NCBI GenBank assembly: GCA_015039365.1
Contig: WION01000183.1
Location: forward strand, 43,968 to 107,967
DNA length: 64,000 nt
Reading direction: 5' to 3'
Source: Amanita rubescens
Taxonomy: Eukaryota; Basidiomycota; Agaricomycetes; Agaricales; Amanitaceae
Under the pieces are notes generated by a model. It was not told the DNA's origin. It saw only the letters and a program-made list of their open reading frames with translations, and did not search any database. Numbering within the stretch: position 1 is the stretch's first letter; every line of letters starts with the position of its first letter. Below, one piece after another: positions 24,625 through 35,552 of this stretch. The position numbers and the translations under genes were made by a program.

Positions 24625-24721
24625 TTTATACACGTCCCGTGTCCGTGCCTAAATGTATACGAAATTTCCCGATTTGGATATGTCACTCCGCGTGACTCGT
24701 TTCATGTTCCCGCGTTGGCTC

Positions 24722-25750
24722 ATGGCTGAAATCCCTGGAATAGTCAAGCGACCCGCACTCCATATCGATGGCACCCGACGCGTCCGCGCATCAAAGACAA
24801 TATCTTGGCTGCTCAGGCACGGCGCAGAGTCCCAGAAACTTCCAATGCGACAGGACTGGTTACGTTTGCGTGCAGGACCTGGTGAGAGAATCCTCCAAAT
24901 GTGTTATCAGCATGCTTCTGACCGCGCGGCAAAACAATAGCTCCGTCATCCCAAACTGCGCCATGTCACATTCTTAGCGCTGGAGGAAATCGTAAAGGCA
25001 GATGAAAAACAACGATATCACCTATCGTTTGAACCGCAACAACCCGCTTCTTCTTCAACAGACCCATCCTCATGGTGGATACGCGCTAATCAAGGGCATT
25101 CCTTACACGTGAGACCTTTTTCATGTGGTTCGCTAGCAGGCTCACTCTTGCGCAGAACGTGGATGTAGAGTTGACTCGGATATTGTCAGCAGATGAGGTA
25201 CCTATGGCAGTCCACGGGACAACACACAAAGCATGGGGTTCGATCGGTATAGTTATCTATCCCTATTTAAATTAACCCCATAATCAATTCGGTTTGAAGC
25301 TCGACAAGGAATATCGAGGATGGCCAGAAATCATATCCATCTCGCTCAAGGCCTTCCGGGCGCAAACGTCACGAGTGGTACGCTTAGTTGTTAATTTGTC
25401 ATATACAACATATGTTCAATGTTTTTGTAGGAATACGCAGTTCGGCCCAAGTTTTTATATTCATTGACGTAGCGAAGGCCATAAAAGCCAACATCAAGTT
25501 CTATCTCTCGTCAAACGGCGTTGTGCTGACGGAAGGCAACGATCACGGTGTTCTGGAGCCAGTTTACTTTGACAAGGTAGAATTCGTCGAGATCAAGGCC
25601 GATCAATTAATGGGACCTGTGGAAGAAGAACAATGTGCTATTGATACCAAGCCCGCGGAGTCTACACCGCCTGACGCTGCAGCCATTTATAGACGTCAAT
25701 GTGACGACAACGTGTCGGTGGTTAAAGGGCTGTCCCTTCTCACCCTTTGA
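24722..25750 (+). CDS. tRNA 2'-phosphotransferase (Tpt1/KptA family), one apparent frameshift
   Basis: The exons are 24722-24881, 24941-25108, 25156-25246, 25300-25377 and 25431-25750. Family motifs are all present: SKTISWLLRHGA, DGYVxVQDL, EEIVKADEKQRYHL, WWIRANQGHSL, VHGTTHKAWGSI, MARNHIHLAQGL and SGIRSSAQVFIFID. These include the catalytic Arg-His-Arg-Arg set. The enzyme removes the 2'-phosphate left after fungal tRNA splicing by transfer to NAD. A single extra T at about 24857 splits the DGYV motif into two frames, so as written exon 1 would stop early. The start codon is chosen at 24722; in-frame ATGs further upstream exist but would overlap the App1 promoter. The C-terminal 50 residues after KVEFVEI are variable. 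Confidence 0.85.
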
Positions 25751-26209
25751 TGAAGGCGATGAACGCAGGTTCCTTTCAATAAAATGGTTGTAATAGTATC
25801 CAGAGTTGACAACAATGGGATATGTACACGATGTGCGGGTCCGGCCCCACCAACATGCGCAGTTTGTGAGACAAAAAGATGTTCAATGATAGATCCAAAT
25901 ATCCCATTCTTTCGGCATGGTGATCACGCCGATCTCTCGAGCGCCTAGGGATATCAATAAATACCAGTAGCCCCGAAGGATCCACTGGGCGTCAGGCATT
26001 CCAGCTTCCGTATCGGCACAATCAATCCCCGTTCTGGCCATCACCGTATCTTACTCAGAACACAATCGGTCTAACCATAACTTACGGCTTGAATACCCAC
26101 ATTACAACGGTGATTACCCCGTACCGTGATTTCGCGATGGTCACACAATGAGTCCCAAGACAAACATCTTTGTCTTTACCGTATGCAATTTACAACGTAT
26201 ACTGTCTTA
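25751..26209. other. Convergent intergenic gap
   Basis: This sequence lies between the 3' ends of the Tpt1 gene and the oxidoreductase gene. No open frame or element is recognisable. Confidence 0.5.
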
Positions 26210-27160
26210 TTAATCATAGAAGACCAAAGCACGTAATTCTATCGACTGCCTCTTCGGTGCATCCTCGGGGGCTGTAGGGTCTTGGAAGGCACAGTGCGGT
26301 GTGAAAACCGCGACACTCCCATCTTGGATGGAATCAAAACTACAAAACTCTTCGTCAGCAATCAAGGGAGTTGACGCCCGTGACACATGTCCGATCATCT
26401 TACCATTTAATGAGGACAAACTCGTCAGGTGTCATTCCTCTAACGTACTTCCACCGATGGTTTGGATTGTGCTTAACCAAATGTATCTCTCCCTCCCGAT
26501 CCGGAAAGATAAGCGCGACAGAAAAGACATCGTCTTTTGGATCTACACTCCGATAGTCACACAGACCTAGGGGCCAATCGAAGGCGGGTACCTCGATTGG
26601 CCTCCACAAATTGATGATCTGGAAGCGGCGCTTCAAGAGCTCCGGAGCTTCGGATGCGGGGAGATGACGATGAACGCGGGCAACGGCGGATTGGGAAGTT
26701 TGGTCGATGTGTACCTGGTAAGCTGGTTGGCGATTATCTGGACCAGTCTCGACATGTCCAGGGCCATAGTTACGACGAATGGCTATTGCAAGATGTTATC
26801 CTCGTCTGAAACAACCATGGAATCTGAGAGCTCACTATGATCAAACAATACAACTTTGCTGGCACCTGTGAGCTCCTTGATGAGCTCTTCGCTCTCTTTA
26901 TAATAGACGCTTTTGATTTCTTCTTCGTCAATGAAAGACTTCAACTTCGAGGGCCGGTTATAGACTTGGAAACCGGTAGAGTCGAGGCTGACGCTATCTT
27001 CTTTACCGCGGACATTCTCTACCTGCACTTGGTACCCTTGTAACTCAAAGTTCGTTTCGCGCTGGCCCGTCGCAGGATTTGCGCTGGATGTCGATCTCGC
27101 TCGGACACCGTCGGGAGGGGGGATGCCATAGGTTAGGGTCGTAGACACCGTGGAGGTCAT
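26210..27160 (-). CDS. AsaB/CmcJ-like oxidoreductase (hydroxylase/desaturase family)
   Basis: Three minus-strand exons (26836-27160, 26404-26782, 26210-26339) give 277 residues. The family signature is continuous: FDHTIRRNYGPG across the first intron, YQVHIDQT, RFQIINLWRPI, WPLGLCDYRSV, KYVRGMTPDEF, then CFDSIQDG and FTPHCAFQDP across the second intron, ending ELRALVFY. These proteins are related to fungal AsaB and bacterial CmcJ and are usually found in secondary-metabolite modification. The reaction here is unknown. No polyketide synthase, NRPS or terpene synthase is adjacent, so there is no visible cluster. The spliced genes in this window are otherwise of similar intron length. Confidence 0.87.
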
Positions 27161-27207
27161 CGGATACACTCTGCTGGAGCATGAGATTCTGTACTCATTT
27201 ATCTGTC

Positions 27208-27303
27208 CAGACTCCTACCCAGTCCCAGCATCGCTCGTTATGTAAGCATGACGCTCTGGAGGGACTGGCAAATAACATGCGTCAACAACATCGCGCGTTG
27301 TCA
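27208..27303 (+). repeat. Inverted repeat, left copy (upstream of the oxidoreductase gene)
   Basis: About 95 bp containing the block tctggagggactggcaaata recur in inverted orientation at about 29768-29890. The pair brackets 2.4 kb with the copia and helicase fragments. Confidence 0.75.
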
Positions 27304-27761
27304 CCAGTCGTCACGTTTGGCTTCGGACCTTGAAATGTATTTCTAAAAATATGTACGTCGTACAGCGTCGGGGGAACGTCGAAATACTAGATGTATATAT
27401 GCACTATCCTTCTGCTCGACAATGCCTGAGTTACAACAGCCACAAGTACAGGGCATACAGCCACTACCTCAAAGGGACTTTACGGCTATATTGGATGCAT
27501 TTGAGAGTCACTATGCCTGACATGCGAATAGCCTGGGTTTGATGATGGCTCAGATGACGATGTAACCTGCTCGATGAAAATGGTAGGAGGTGGGGGAATG
27601 GGATAATGTTCTTCTATTATCCGGAGTATATCATTGCCAAACTCGTTTGCGCCCATCCACTTGGTTTCGCGGTCAAGGTTTCGGCGCATCATTAGTATAT
27701 GAGGTTGTGGAATGTGTTAAGGCGGAGGTTGAAGATGGAATGATGCGAAGTTGACCAAGCA

Positions 27762-29200
27762 GTGTTCTACATGCGGAAGGGAGAAGACTTGATCGTTATC
27801 GTTGTTCACGTTGATGATTTGACGATTGTCACTTCATCCGTTGCGTTGATGGACCACGTAAAGGAGCAGTTGAAGGACTTCAAGTTTTCGGATATGGGAG
27901 AGTTACATTGGATTCTTGGCTTCGAAGTCAAGAGGGATAGGTCGAAGAGGACGTTGTCGTTGTCCCAAGCGGCTTATATCCGGGCGGTTCTAGAACGTTA
28001 CGGCTTCGAGAATATGAAGCCTTACGCCGCGCCGTGGGTCGAGACTCAGATCAAAACGAGGATCAAAGTTCTTCACTCTGACCGCGGTGGAGAATACTTA
28101 AGCGAAGAGTTCAATTTGTTCCTAGAAGAAAAAGGGACAGAGCGCAAGTTGACAGTACATGATACACATGAGGAGAATGGAGTTGCGGAGCGGTTGAACA
28201 GAACGCTAGTGGAGAGGGTGCGCGCGATGCTGATTGGAAGTCAGCTTCCTACCCGTCTTTGGGGGGAGTGTTTGATGCACGCGGTGTGGATTAAAAATCG
28301 TACCTGGACACGCGCATTACCTCCTAGCGTAACCCCATATGAACTCTTGACCGGGAATATGCCTGAATTGGAAGACGTACCTGAATGGGGAGCCGTAGTG
28401 TGGGTGCACGATACGGCTGATGGGAAACTTGGAGATAGGGTGAAGGAAGGACGGTGGATCGGTTATGACCGAGAGAGCAAGGGTCACCGCATCTATTGGC
28501 CGGAACGGCGGGCGATAACAGTTGAGCGGAGCATTGTTTTCTCGAAGAAGGGACTGCCTATCATTGAAGACCTGCCTGGTGTGGATGTATTCCAGGGGGA
28601 GAGTGATGATGAGGACGAGGAATACACCCACAAGGAAGAAAATGTTGCGCCCGAGCCAATTGAGGAACCCACGGTTGAGGTACCCAAAGAGCCAACTAAT
28701 CCGACGTTACCGGAACTTCGCCGTAGTGAACGTAACAAACAACTTAGCCGATATGTTAAAGATATTCAGTCAGGCAAATTCTCAACCGGTACGAAGGAGA
28801 AAATACCTAAAGGGCTTCAGATACCTGTTATGGAGGAAGAAATCAGCAGTTGGGCTATGTCAGTACGGATGGATGAAGCGAGTGGTCTACTCCCGAGCTC
28901 GTTAAACGAAGCTATGAAAAGTCCTGACTGGCCGCCGCGCTGGAAAGAGGCAATGGAAGAGGAACGGGAGGCGCTGGAGGCGCATGGAATGCGCCAAAGG
29001 GCTTGAATATCGTCGGGTGCCGATGGGTCTTTGCTATCAAACGTGATGCAGCCAGGAATATTATTCGCTACAAGGCGCGTTTGGTTGTGCAGGGATTTTT
29101 TCAAGTTTCTGGCATCGACTTCTTTGACACTTACACGCCCGTGGCGAAAATGGCTTCAATCCGAACAGTTCTTGCATTATCAGCTTGATATGACTACAAA
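27762..29200 (+). mobile_element. Ty1/copia retrotransposon fragment with permuted domain order
   Basis: An open frame of about 414 codons begins with the second half of a copia reverse transcriptase (VVHVDDLTIV, then LHWILGFEVKRD and LSQAAYIRAVLERYG). It then joins in frame to the second half of an integrase (VLHSDRGGEYLSEEF, HEENGVAERLNRTL, ending TPYELLTG). The linker and the first half of a reverse transcriptase follow (WPPRWKEAMEEE, then after a frame change GCRWVFAIKRD, YKARLVVQGF and FDTYTPVAKMASIRT). A normal element has integrase before reverse transcriptase, so this order is circularly shifted. No gag, protease, RNase H or LTRs were seen. It ends near 29.26 kb against the helicase fragment. 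Confidence 0.88.
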
Positions 29201-29261
29201 ATACATCAAGTTGATATCAAGAACGCATTCAAGAACATACCCGAAAATTCCATTCCATTTC

Positions 29262-29582
29262 CATCGCAGTTTTAGCAGATATGAAGATCCCCTCTATATC
29301 CAACTTGCTCAAAAGCTCCGTATTTTGTTCACCCAGAATGTTTAAGGGTGTGACGATGATTTGGATCCCTTGTGGCCGGAATAAGAGTGGCATCCAGAAT
29401 GTTAAGGTCTTCCCACTGCCAGTAGCCGCAAGCGAGATGACATCTTGGCCACGTAAAATCGCATCACAGACACGAACCTGCCATAGACATGGTCGTCTTC
29501 CAATATTCTCGAGTGTTTTGGCCCGAATTTCGTCGAACGATGGGCAAGACGGATCGACAGCCATATCTGCTTGACTAGACAT
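29262..29582 (-). pseudogene. RecQ-type DNA helicase, N-terminal fragment
   Basis: The minus-strand frame opens with a Met and a short acidic lead, then LWQVRVCDAILRGQD (Q-motif-like region), SLAATGSGKTLTFWMPLL (Walker A) and IIVTPLNILGEQN (motif Ia). The match to RecQ-like helicases, which are amplified in Agaricomycetes, breaks off around 29.26 kb, exactly where copia sequence begins on the other strand. The DEAH box and later motifs are absent. Confidence 0.72.
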
Positions 29583-29767
29583 AGAGAAACCGCCGAGATT
29601 GGCTAAAAAATTAAGTCAGAGGGTCGGATATGGTACAAGAATTGATATACCACTCACCTTTTGTCAAGCCGAGCAATTGTGGCCAGGGGACGGGTGTGCC
29701 ATGCAACTGAGCAATACGGCACGGCCAACGCACGCAAGTTATTCAAAGTCCGAAAAGATGTCACAGA

Positions 29768-29890
29768 AAGTAACGCAACCGCGACATTGTTGACGCATGT
29801 TATTTGCCAGTCCCTCCAGAGCAATACGCTTACATAACATCGTCAAGCTAGCTCCGAGGGACTGGGTAGGAGTCTGTTATCTGTCTGGTT
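29768..29890 (-). repeat. Inverted repeat, right copy
   Basis: Reverse-complement counterpart of 27208-27303. The right copy extends a little further, with an extra 15-20 bp in the middle and the same actcctacccagtccc edge. Confidence 0.75.
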
Positions 29891-30200
29891 GCGCGATCAA
29901 AACGTAGGCGTACATAATCTAGATGTGTGAATTATAAATGATAATATTGTGGATTGTTTGGTTCCGACCTGTGAAATTCAACGCGCGCTCTGCCCAGTCT
30001 TGGGGAGTCAGTCGATCCCAATTCCCCAACCACGAACGTTCGCTGCCTAAAAGTTGTCAACAGTTAGAAGGCAGGCCTTGTGAATCGAATAAGATATAAG
30101 ATATATTTTGCTTACCTAGCTGGAATTGATGTGGTTATGGTTGCTAAGAAGCTCCGAGAGTGAATTGGACGCTACGTCCCAAGTCTACCTCACTCCAAGT
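29891..30200. other. Possible exon pair on the minus strand, otherwise nothing
   Basis: Read on the minus strand, 30040-29975 encodes SERSWLGNWDRLTPQDWAE between plausible splice sites, and a continuation DYVRLRFDRATRQ lies near 29.92 kb. No family is recognised. Confidence 0.25.
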
Positions 30201-30302
30201 TGAACCACCTCAACATCGAAGTACGCTGTCGCGGTGTAAGGTTCAACTATATACACGTTCAACATTCTGAACTCTGGCCTCTCCTGCAGTCAAATTACTT
30301 CA

Positions 30303-31063
30303 TTGCTGAACGGCTTAATGGTATCCGAAATGGTCGTGCGCTCCATGCGCCACGTTCCCTCAGAAGTTTCACGCGAGATCTTTTCGCACTTGTCTTCACC
30401 TTTCCGACTTCTGGAACCATACAAGTTTCCGTGGTACCTTGGCCAAGTTTGCTCCGAATGGAGAGGTATCTTTTTGTCGATGTAGCCTTACTTTTGGAAT
30501 GAAATCCAGATAGAGCGGCCTGAAGACCGTTACCGACAACCAGACTCCGCACATGTTATGGCAATGTTAACATTCTTTCTCAATGCCACAAGTGGAGCAC
30601 CCTTTTCCTTCACATTGTACAAGGAGGACTACTATTATTTCGATGAAGCTCCCGATGTACGGCTCATTCTTTCCAAACTCCAGGATCATCCATGCAATGG
30701 GTGAATGCTTCAATGGAACTGCGGGTACCAGAGTTTTTATTGCTTCGTAGTATCAAAAACCGTGTTCCATTGTTACAAAGCTTGGGGCTCGTTCTGCCAT
30801 CTGATCACGAGATGGAAACATCCAACCACGACTCCACTTTATTACTTCAAATGGGCAAGCTCTTTGAGAACGCACCACTTTTGACACGAATCGAACTTAA
30901 CTGTCTCTCGGACGTGGAGTGGAGGTTCAACTGGGCTTCGCTGACCAGTATTCGCCTCCAGTCCCAGCAATGGTGGTTAAGATCAGCACATCGCTGTCCG
31001 CTATTAACATCACTTCGGCAAGGTCCCATGCTGTCATCTTCGTCAATCTCGCGATGGATATGA
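30303..31063 (+). pseudogene. F-box/leucine-rich protein remnant
   Basis: The start resembles the many basidiomycete F-box genes: VPSEVSREIFSHLSS, then YLGQVCSEWRGIFLSM. A TAG stop follows directly, after which the same frame continues with the expected PYFWNEIQIERP. A second break near 30690 moves to another frame that encodes the Leu-rich part (RVPEFLLLRSIKNRVPLLQ, LFENAPLLTRIEL). As written there is no intact gene. Such proteins are substrate adaptors of SCF ubiquitin ligases when intact. Confidence 0.6.
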
Positions 31064-31089
31064 AATGCCTGGTGACGTACTTCTGAACC

Positions 31090-32430
31090 ACGTTAAAAGC
31101 GCGCAGATCATCGTCACAGTGCCATATACGAAGACAGAGAGGGTTGACCAGACTAAGCACCATTTGAATGTTGTCCATCGCCGCTCTCGTCTTTTGAACG
31201 CTTGCGGGTTGTCGACAGATGAAAGTGTTTGACAACGCGATAATGACCAGGGAACGCCTTTCAGGGTCGAGGGAGATCACTGAATTGAAGGGTGCCAGGT
31301 TCCTTCCCCTCCTACAGCCAACAATGCGAGATCTTTAGAACGCTAGTAGGGTACAGTTGCATGAAGATAAGATTGTAGACATAACTGCTCGCTCACCAGA
31401 TCATCCCCGTCAGCAAAGAATAGTTCGCTTGCGTTTCAAGCATCGAGTATGCTTCACTTTCGGTATCCACATCTTCTGGAACTTCCACTTGATAGTCGCC
31501 GACAATGACGTAACATCACAACTGAGTAGCGTAAACGTGGACGCGTCTTCAAGTTCTCCTTTCTTAAACCAAGGCAGGAGTCACCTCTTCAACCATAACA
31601 TGACCTTTCTGTACAGCGAAATCGCTCGGAGCCCCCGTTCGGTTTGCTCTTTGGGAATGGAATCCACGGAGATCGAGGGCGCTAACGTGGGCTCGGAGTG
31701 AAAGATAGACTCGGCACATTCCACCAGTGGTTCAAGGACGGCTGCCAAACGAAGGAGGCCTTGTGAAGTTGATGATAACCTCAACTGAAGGTGGTTTTGC
31801 GAAGCGAAGAAGCCTTGGTACAGTCGATTTGAGGGCGTTGGTCCGGGCAGTAAGTTCTACAATGGGTTTGGAGACAAACGCAGAGGGAGAGCGTGTAACG
31901 ACAATCGATGAACGTGCTCAGCACAAAGTGGTGGTTGTCGAGTTGAATGTCGCCGTCGATGGGGCGGCTGTCTAGGAACTTTTTGAGGTTGGGGATGTCA
32001 TCGATGAGGGGGAGGAAGCTTTCCAGTTGGCTGGGGCTGCAGATTCCGATTTCAAAGGCGATGAAAACCTCTATTATTGAACCAATCATCATCAGAGACA
32101 AAGAAAACACTGGCAAGTTGGCATACATTGAAGTGTTTGAAGAGACGACGAAAGAGGTCCTGAGTTCCGTCCAGGAGATGACGTGCTGGGATTTAGGATC
32201 ATTAATTGATTCCTACACTAGGCATGGCCCGCCAGTAGATGTGGAGCTTTCAGAGTTGGGCGCGAGACGGCTGCCAGCGTCGGGCGCTGCCGCTGCCAAG
32301 TTTCCGTCTGTACAATCCAAAGTGAGGCATCTCTGGGTCCTCACTTTGCGTAGTAAATTAGGGACCACCGGCAGTGTGCGCTTTCTCCCTGTGCCATGGG
32401 ACGGCGATGATCGTATATAGCCCGTCAAGC
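31090..32430 (-). pseudogene. Further F-box/LRR-like debris
   Basis: Minus-strand frames at 31.1-31.28, 31.58-31.78, 31.78-32.13 and 32.21-32.43 kb have the Leu-rich, hydrophobic-periodic look of the C-terminal part of the same F-box class (for example LESFLPLIDDIPNLKKFLDS). They are broken into different frames. No F-box itself was found. Confidence 0.35.
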
Positions 32431-33018
32431 CGTCAAGTCATCGTTGATCATTTCTCGTTGGTACCAGCGTTTCAGCTCCTAGATATAGCCTGTTCATTCC
32501 TTGCCACACTTCCCGCGCGTATCTTGGGCACCTTCAAGTTCAAACCACAAATTCAATCCATGCATCAGCCTCCAGAAAAGATTTGTACAAAAGGAGACAC
32601 ATTCCACCGAAAGGGCGGCCCGGGCGATGTTTTTTTTTTTTTGATATGATGGTAGACACATACTTATCTCAGTAACCAACTACAGCCCCAACTGGCAACA
32701 ACCCATGCGTCATCGAGTGATGCCGGGGCGGGAAGATTAATTCCGGAATCACCGCAGGCAGCGAGCACAGGTTAACTTTGACAAACGTTGCCGCTTCAAC
32801 TCAACCTTGTTCCTTCCACAAAGCAGCCAAAGATCTTCCGCTTCTCTATGTCTACATTATCAGCCTTTCTTTCCCATCACAATGACCACGTCTTCACTCT
32901 CAGATTAAAGCTGGGAAGTGATTAAAATTCGACATACTTATTGGAGATCAAAAAAATTAGCTCTTTAGGACGGCGACTATCAGATTTCAAAGATCCGACA
33001 GTGACAAGCCTCTGGCAC
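32431..33018. other. No gene seen
   Basis: Short frames only, including a poly-T run near 32.63 kb. It ends at the target-site duplication of the next element. Confidence 0.4.
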
Positions 33019-33224
33019 CATATACCAGGACCCCCGAAAACCCCCCTAGATGCTTGAGGCGCGAGAGGATAAAAACCTCGGGAAATTTTTTAAGGCCTGA
33101 TGCGGGAAAGGATAAAAATTTGGGCTATTTTGGCCGTATGCTTGGGTATTTTTGAGGATAAAAAATACAGGTTGACGGTGGGCCTGAGCTGGCCTGAGTC
33201 AAGTGTAGGATAAAAATCGTCATT

Positions 33225-33310
33225 CGCGGGACTCGAACCTATGAACGACCAAATATTAATTTAGTTGTTAACCATTAGACTAAATACTAGACATTTACAG
33301 TAGTTCCTAA
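33225..33310 (-). repeat. tRNA-like sequence (degenerate, SINE-like)
   Basis: On the minus strand an A-box-like tagtctaatgg and a B-box ggttcgagtcc are spaced as in a tRNA. A five-pair anticodon stem with a seven-base loop reading AAT at the anticodon position lies between them. The acceptor and T stems do not pair, so it is not a functional tRNA. It lies inside the TIR element. Confidence 0.4.
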
Positions 33311-33359
33311 TGTCAAGGTAATACTTTCAAACTGTAGTGCTCGTGCAGCGTCAAATCGC

Positions 33360-34254
33360 CATGTCTACATCTGCGATTCTCTCACCAAACGGAACAAGCA
33401 GCCAAAGGAACACGTACCAGTACTACAACCCAATCATTAGCACCTGATGCTTCAGCTCTCTCGGAACGCCAACGGAAAGGAGTAGGCACAGGACTAGAAA
33501 GGGCAGCTCGTTGGAAGAATGCGGCGGCGTGGGACAGCATCGACGCAGATGCCCCCAATGCCGGGAACTCTGCAAATGCTGCTGCTGCCGCAAAGACAGC
33601 ATGGACAAAGGTTTGCAACTCAGGCGCTACTTCGCTTCCGGGTATCGTCTCATCCCATTGCTCCAGGCACTCAAGCGTCGACAAGAATTATTCAGGACTT
33701 ACGACCTCCCTATCATTGAGCTAGGTGATGCTCGAATAAATTCTGTATCAATTTTACATTGTACAAGCTACCACGTTTGGAATCTGGATTCATTCTATCG
33801 TCTAACAAGGAGATCGGGATCACGATTGGCAAAGGTAAAGCAGGTGATGTTCGTCTTAAGCTGTAGAAATTGACCAATAACAAGTCCTGGCCATCTATTC
33901 GAGGAGCGGAGGCAACAAAGGCGCACACTCCTACCTTCTGTCCCAGCAATCACGGCTGCATCGTACATCACCGTACAAATCTATGAACATCACTTCGGGA
34001 TCCAGTTCTCCGATAAGCCCCCTTCACATACATTTCCATTGTTGAAGTGCTTCGACACGATTCCTTCTAGTCATTTCCTCTACACACTCAAGCATGTGCC
34101 CCAGATCTCGGAAACTGGTCTCAAGATCTTGCCAGATGACTTTCATATGTTCAAAATTCTCAAGACGAAGCTGACTACCATCACTCGGATTCACTCCGGC
34201 TGTCTCAGAAATAGAAAGAGATTGACACAAAATGAGTTGGAGTTGGAGGAATAG
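33360..34254 (+). pseudogene. Unrecognised coding-like frames within the TIR element
   Basis: Plus-strand frames read MSTSAILSPNGTSSQ at 33361, then after a frame change SALSERQRKGVGTGLERAAR with an Ala-rich helix. At 34.04-34.25 kb there is a frame with HVPQISETGLKILPDD. No family recognised. Several stops and frame changes make an intact gene unlikely. Confidence 0.35.
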
Positions 34255-34788
34255 TCTTGGGGCGGGTTTCACTACTTTGTACGAGGGAAATCACTATGTT
34301 GAATTGTTCCAAAGGTACAGATTAGTATCTAGGAGTTAAGTAGAGAATGCACATCGTCGTTCTGAAGCGTAGGGGGGCCTGAGCCATCCAGAGGATAAAA
34401 AACGGCCCAGCACTACCGCAGGTAGGCCTGAGCTGGGATCGGGGATAAAAAACAGGGCTGCGGCGTGACGCGCCGCAGGCCTGAGGAAAAAGGATAAAAA
34501 TCTTGAGATTTTCCTTGGGTAAAAAACCGCAAATTTGGGGAGGGGCCGCCTCAGGCATCTAAGGGGGGTTTTCGGGGGTCCTCATATACCATGGGTACAA
34601 GGAGGGTCAGCTTGCAACGCACCCCGTTGATATATAAGTCAGTGCTTCAGCCTCCCGCAAACCTCAGAGCCGGTCTCCGCCTTCATTTCCCAATCGTCTA
34701 AAAAACTCTTGTCCGTTACATCCGAGTAAGTCCTTGCAAATTATACCGTGATTAGCCACTGAAATATCGTCTTCCAACCTATGAAAGG

Positions 34789-35552
34789 ATGTCGATCAAG
34801 TCGTATTCTTACGCGTTGCTTGTCTTCGCGCTCAGTTCTTTTGCGATGGCTGCTCCTCCGCCGGTTCAACCAGCATCTACTCCAGAGCACATGTCCCAGT
34901 AGCTACCTCTTCTATACTACCCCTACATTAACGACCTCGGACAAAAGTGGGTTCGAGTGGAACGGGATCCTCTATCAGCAGAGGGCAAGAAACGGAATTT
35001 GGACGACGTGATTACTTTTAAAGTTGGACCCACACCGAATCATCCTGTCCTTACAGGCGTCACAGAAGTTCGGCGTTCCACAGTCATACGATTCCTGGTG
35101 GAAAAGAAACCCGATCCGGAGCAGTGTGGGGCACGCAGTGGTAAAATTCCGCACCTGAGGAATTTTGAATCTGTCCCCATCTCCGATGGTAACTCCATTC
35201 TGCTTGGCACATGGGCCATGACAGAACACTTTAACCCCAGTGTCAGTTTTAACCACTGGTTTAGAATCGCGAGGTAACTCACGCGCTTGATAGGGAACCC
35301 TCTCGTTTTCTTCCGAAACGCCTATTATCGAAATCCAAAACCGTGATGGCAAATTGCAGATGCGCCATCTCCCCCTCAAGGACAAGCAGGGCAATTTCGC
35401 CATGGCGCGGACATGTGATGTGATGTCCGGAGCCACCGTATTCGTTAAACAACTTGTATTCGAACACCCTTTTACCTTGGCAGAGGGACATGATCCCGTA
35501 TCTGGGTCTCGTAGGTTGGTGCCTATGTCGGCGAGTTCTGGGAGTACGTAGG
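34789..35552 (+). pseudogene. Secreted protein frame with premature stop
   Basis: The frame starts with a good signal peptide (MSIKSYSYALLVFALSSFAM, then AAPPP). It runs 37 codons to a TAG at 34900 and continues open in the same frame for another 125 codons (DLGQKWVRVERDPLS, VEKKPDPEQCGARSG, GTWAMTEHFNPSVSF). It ends at a GT splice-like site near 35273. A further frame at 35354-35551 (MRHLPLKDKQGNFAMARTCD) may be its next exon. The TAG could also be avoided by an intron I did not recognise. Family unknown. Confidence 0.5.

Larger units (their letters stand above)
33019..34590. mobile_element. TIR element with 8-bp target-site duplication (hAT-like, non-autonomous)
   Basis: Direct 8-bp repeats catatacc lie at 33019-33026 and 34583-34590. 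Immediately inside are inverted ends beginning aggacccccgaaaacccccc (33027 onward, and the complement ending at 34582). Similarity extends for about 40 bp through gatgcctgaggcg. Sub-terminal regions on both sides repeat the motif ggataaaaa within Gly/Cys-codon-like GC-rich sequence. The 1556-bp body contains coding-like frames (33.5-34.25 kb) without any recognised transposase or BED/hAT dimerisation domain. An 8-bp TSD is characteristic of the hAT superfamily, but the assignment is tentative because no transposase is visible. Confidence 0.78.

Noticed and set aside
26210..27160. Secondary-metabolite gene cluster around the AsaB-like gene
   Set aside because: No backbone enzyme, P450 or transporter is adjacent; the neighbours are Tpt1 and mobile debris.
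28317..28738. Minus-strand frames inside the copia fragment
   Set aside because: Antisense shadows of the integrase region.
33225..33310. Functional tRNA-Ile gene
   Set aside because: Acceptor and T stems do not pair although the boxes and anticodon arm look right.
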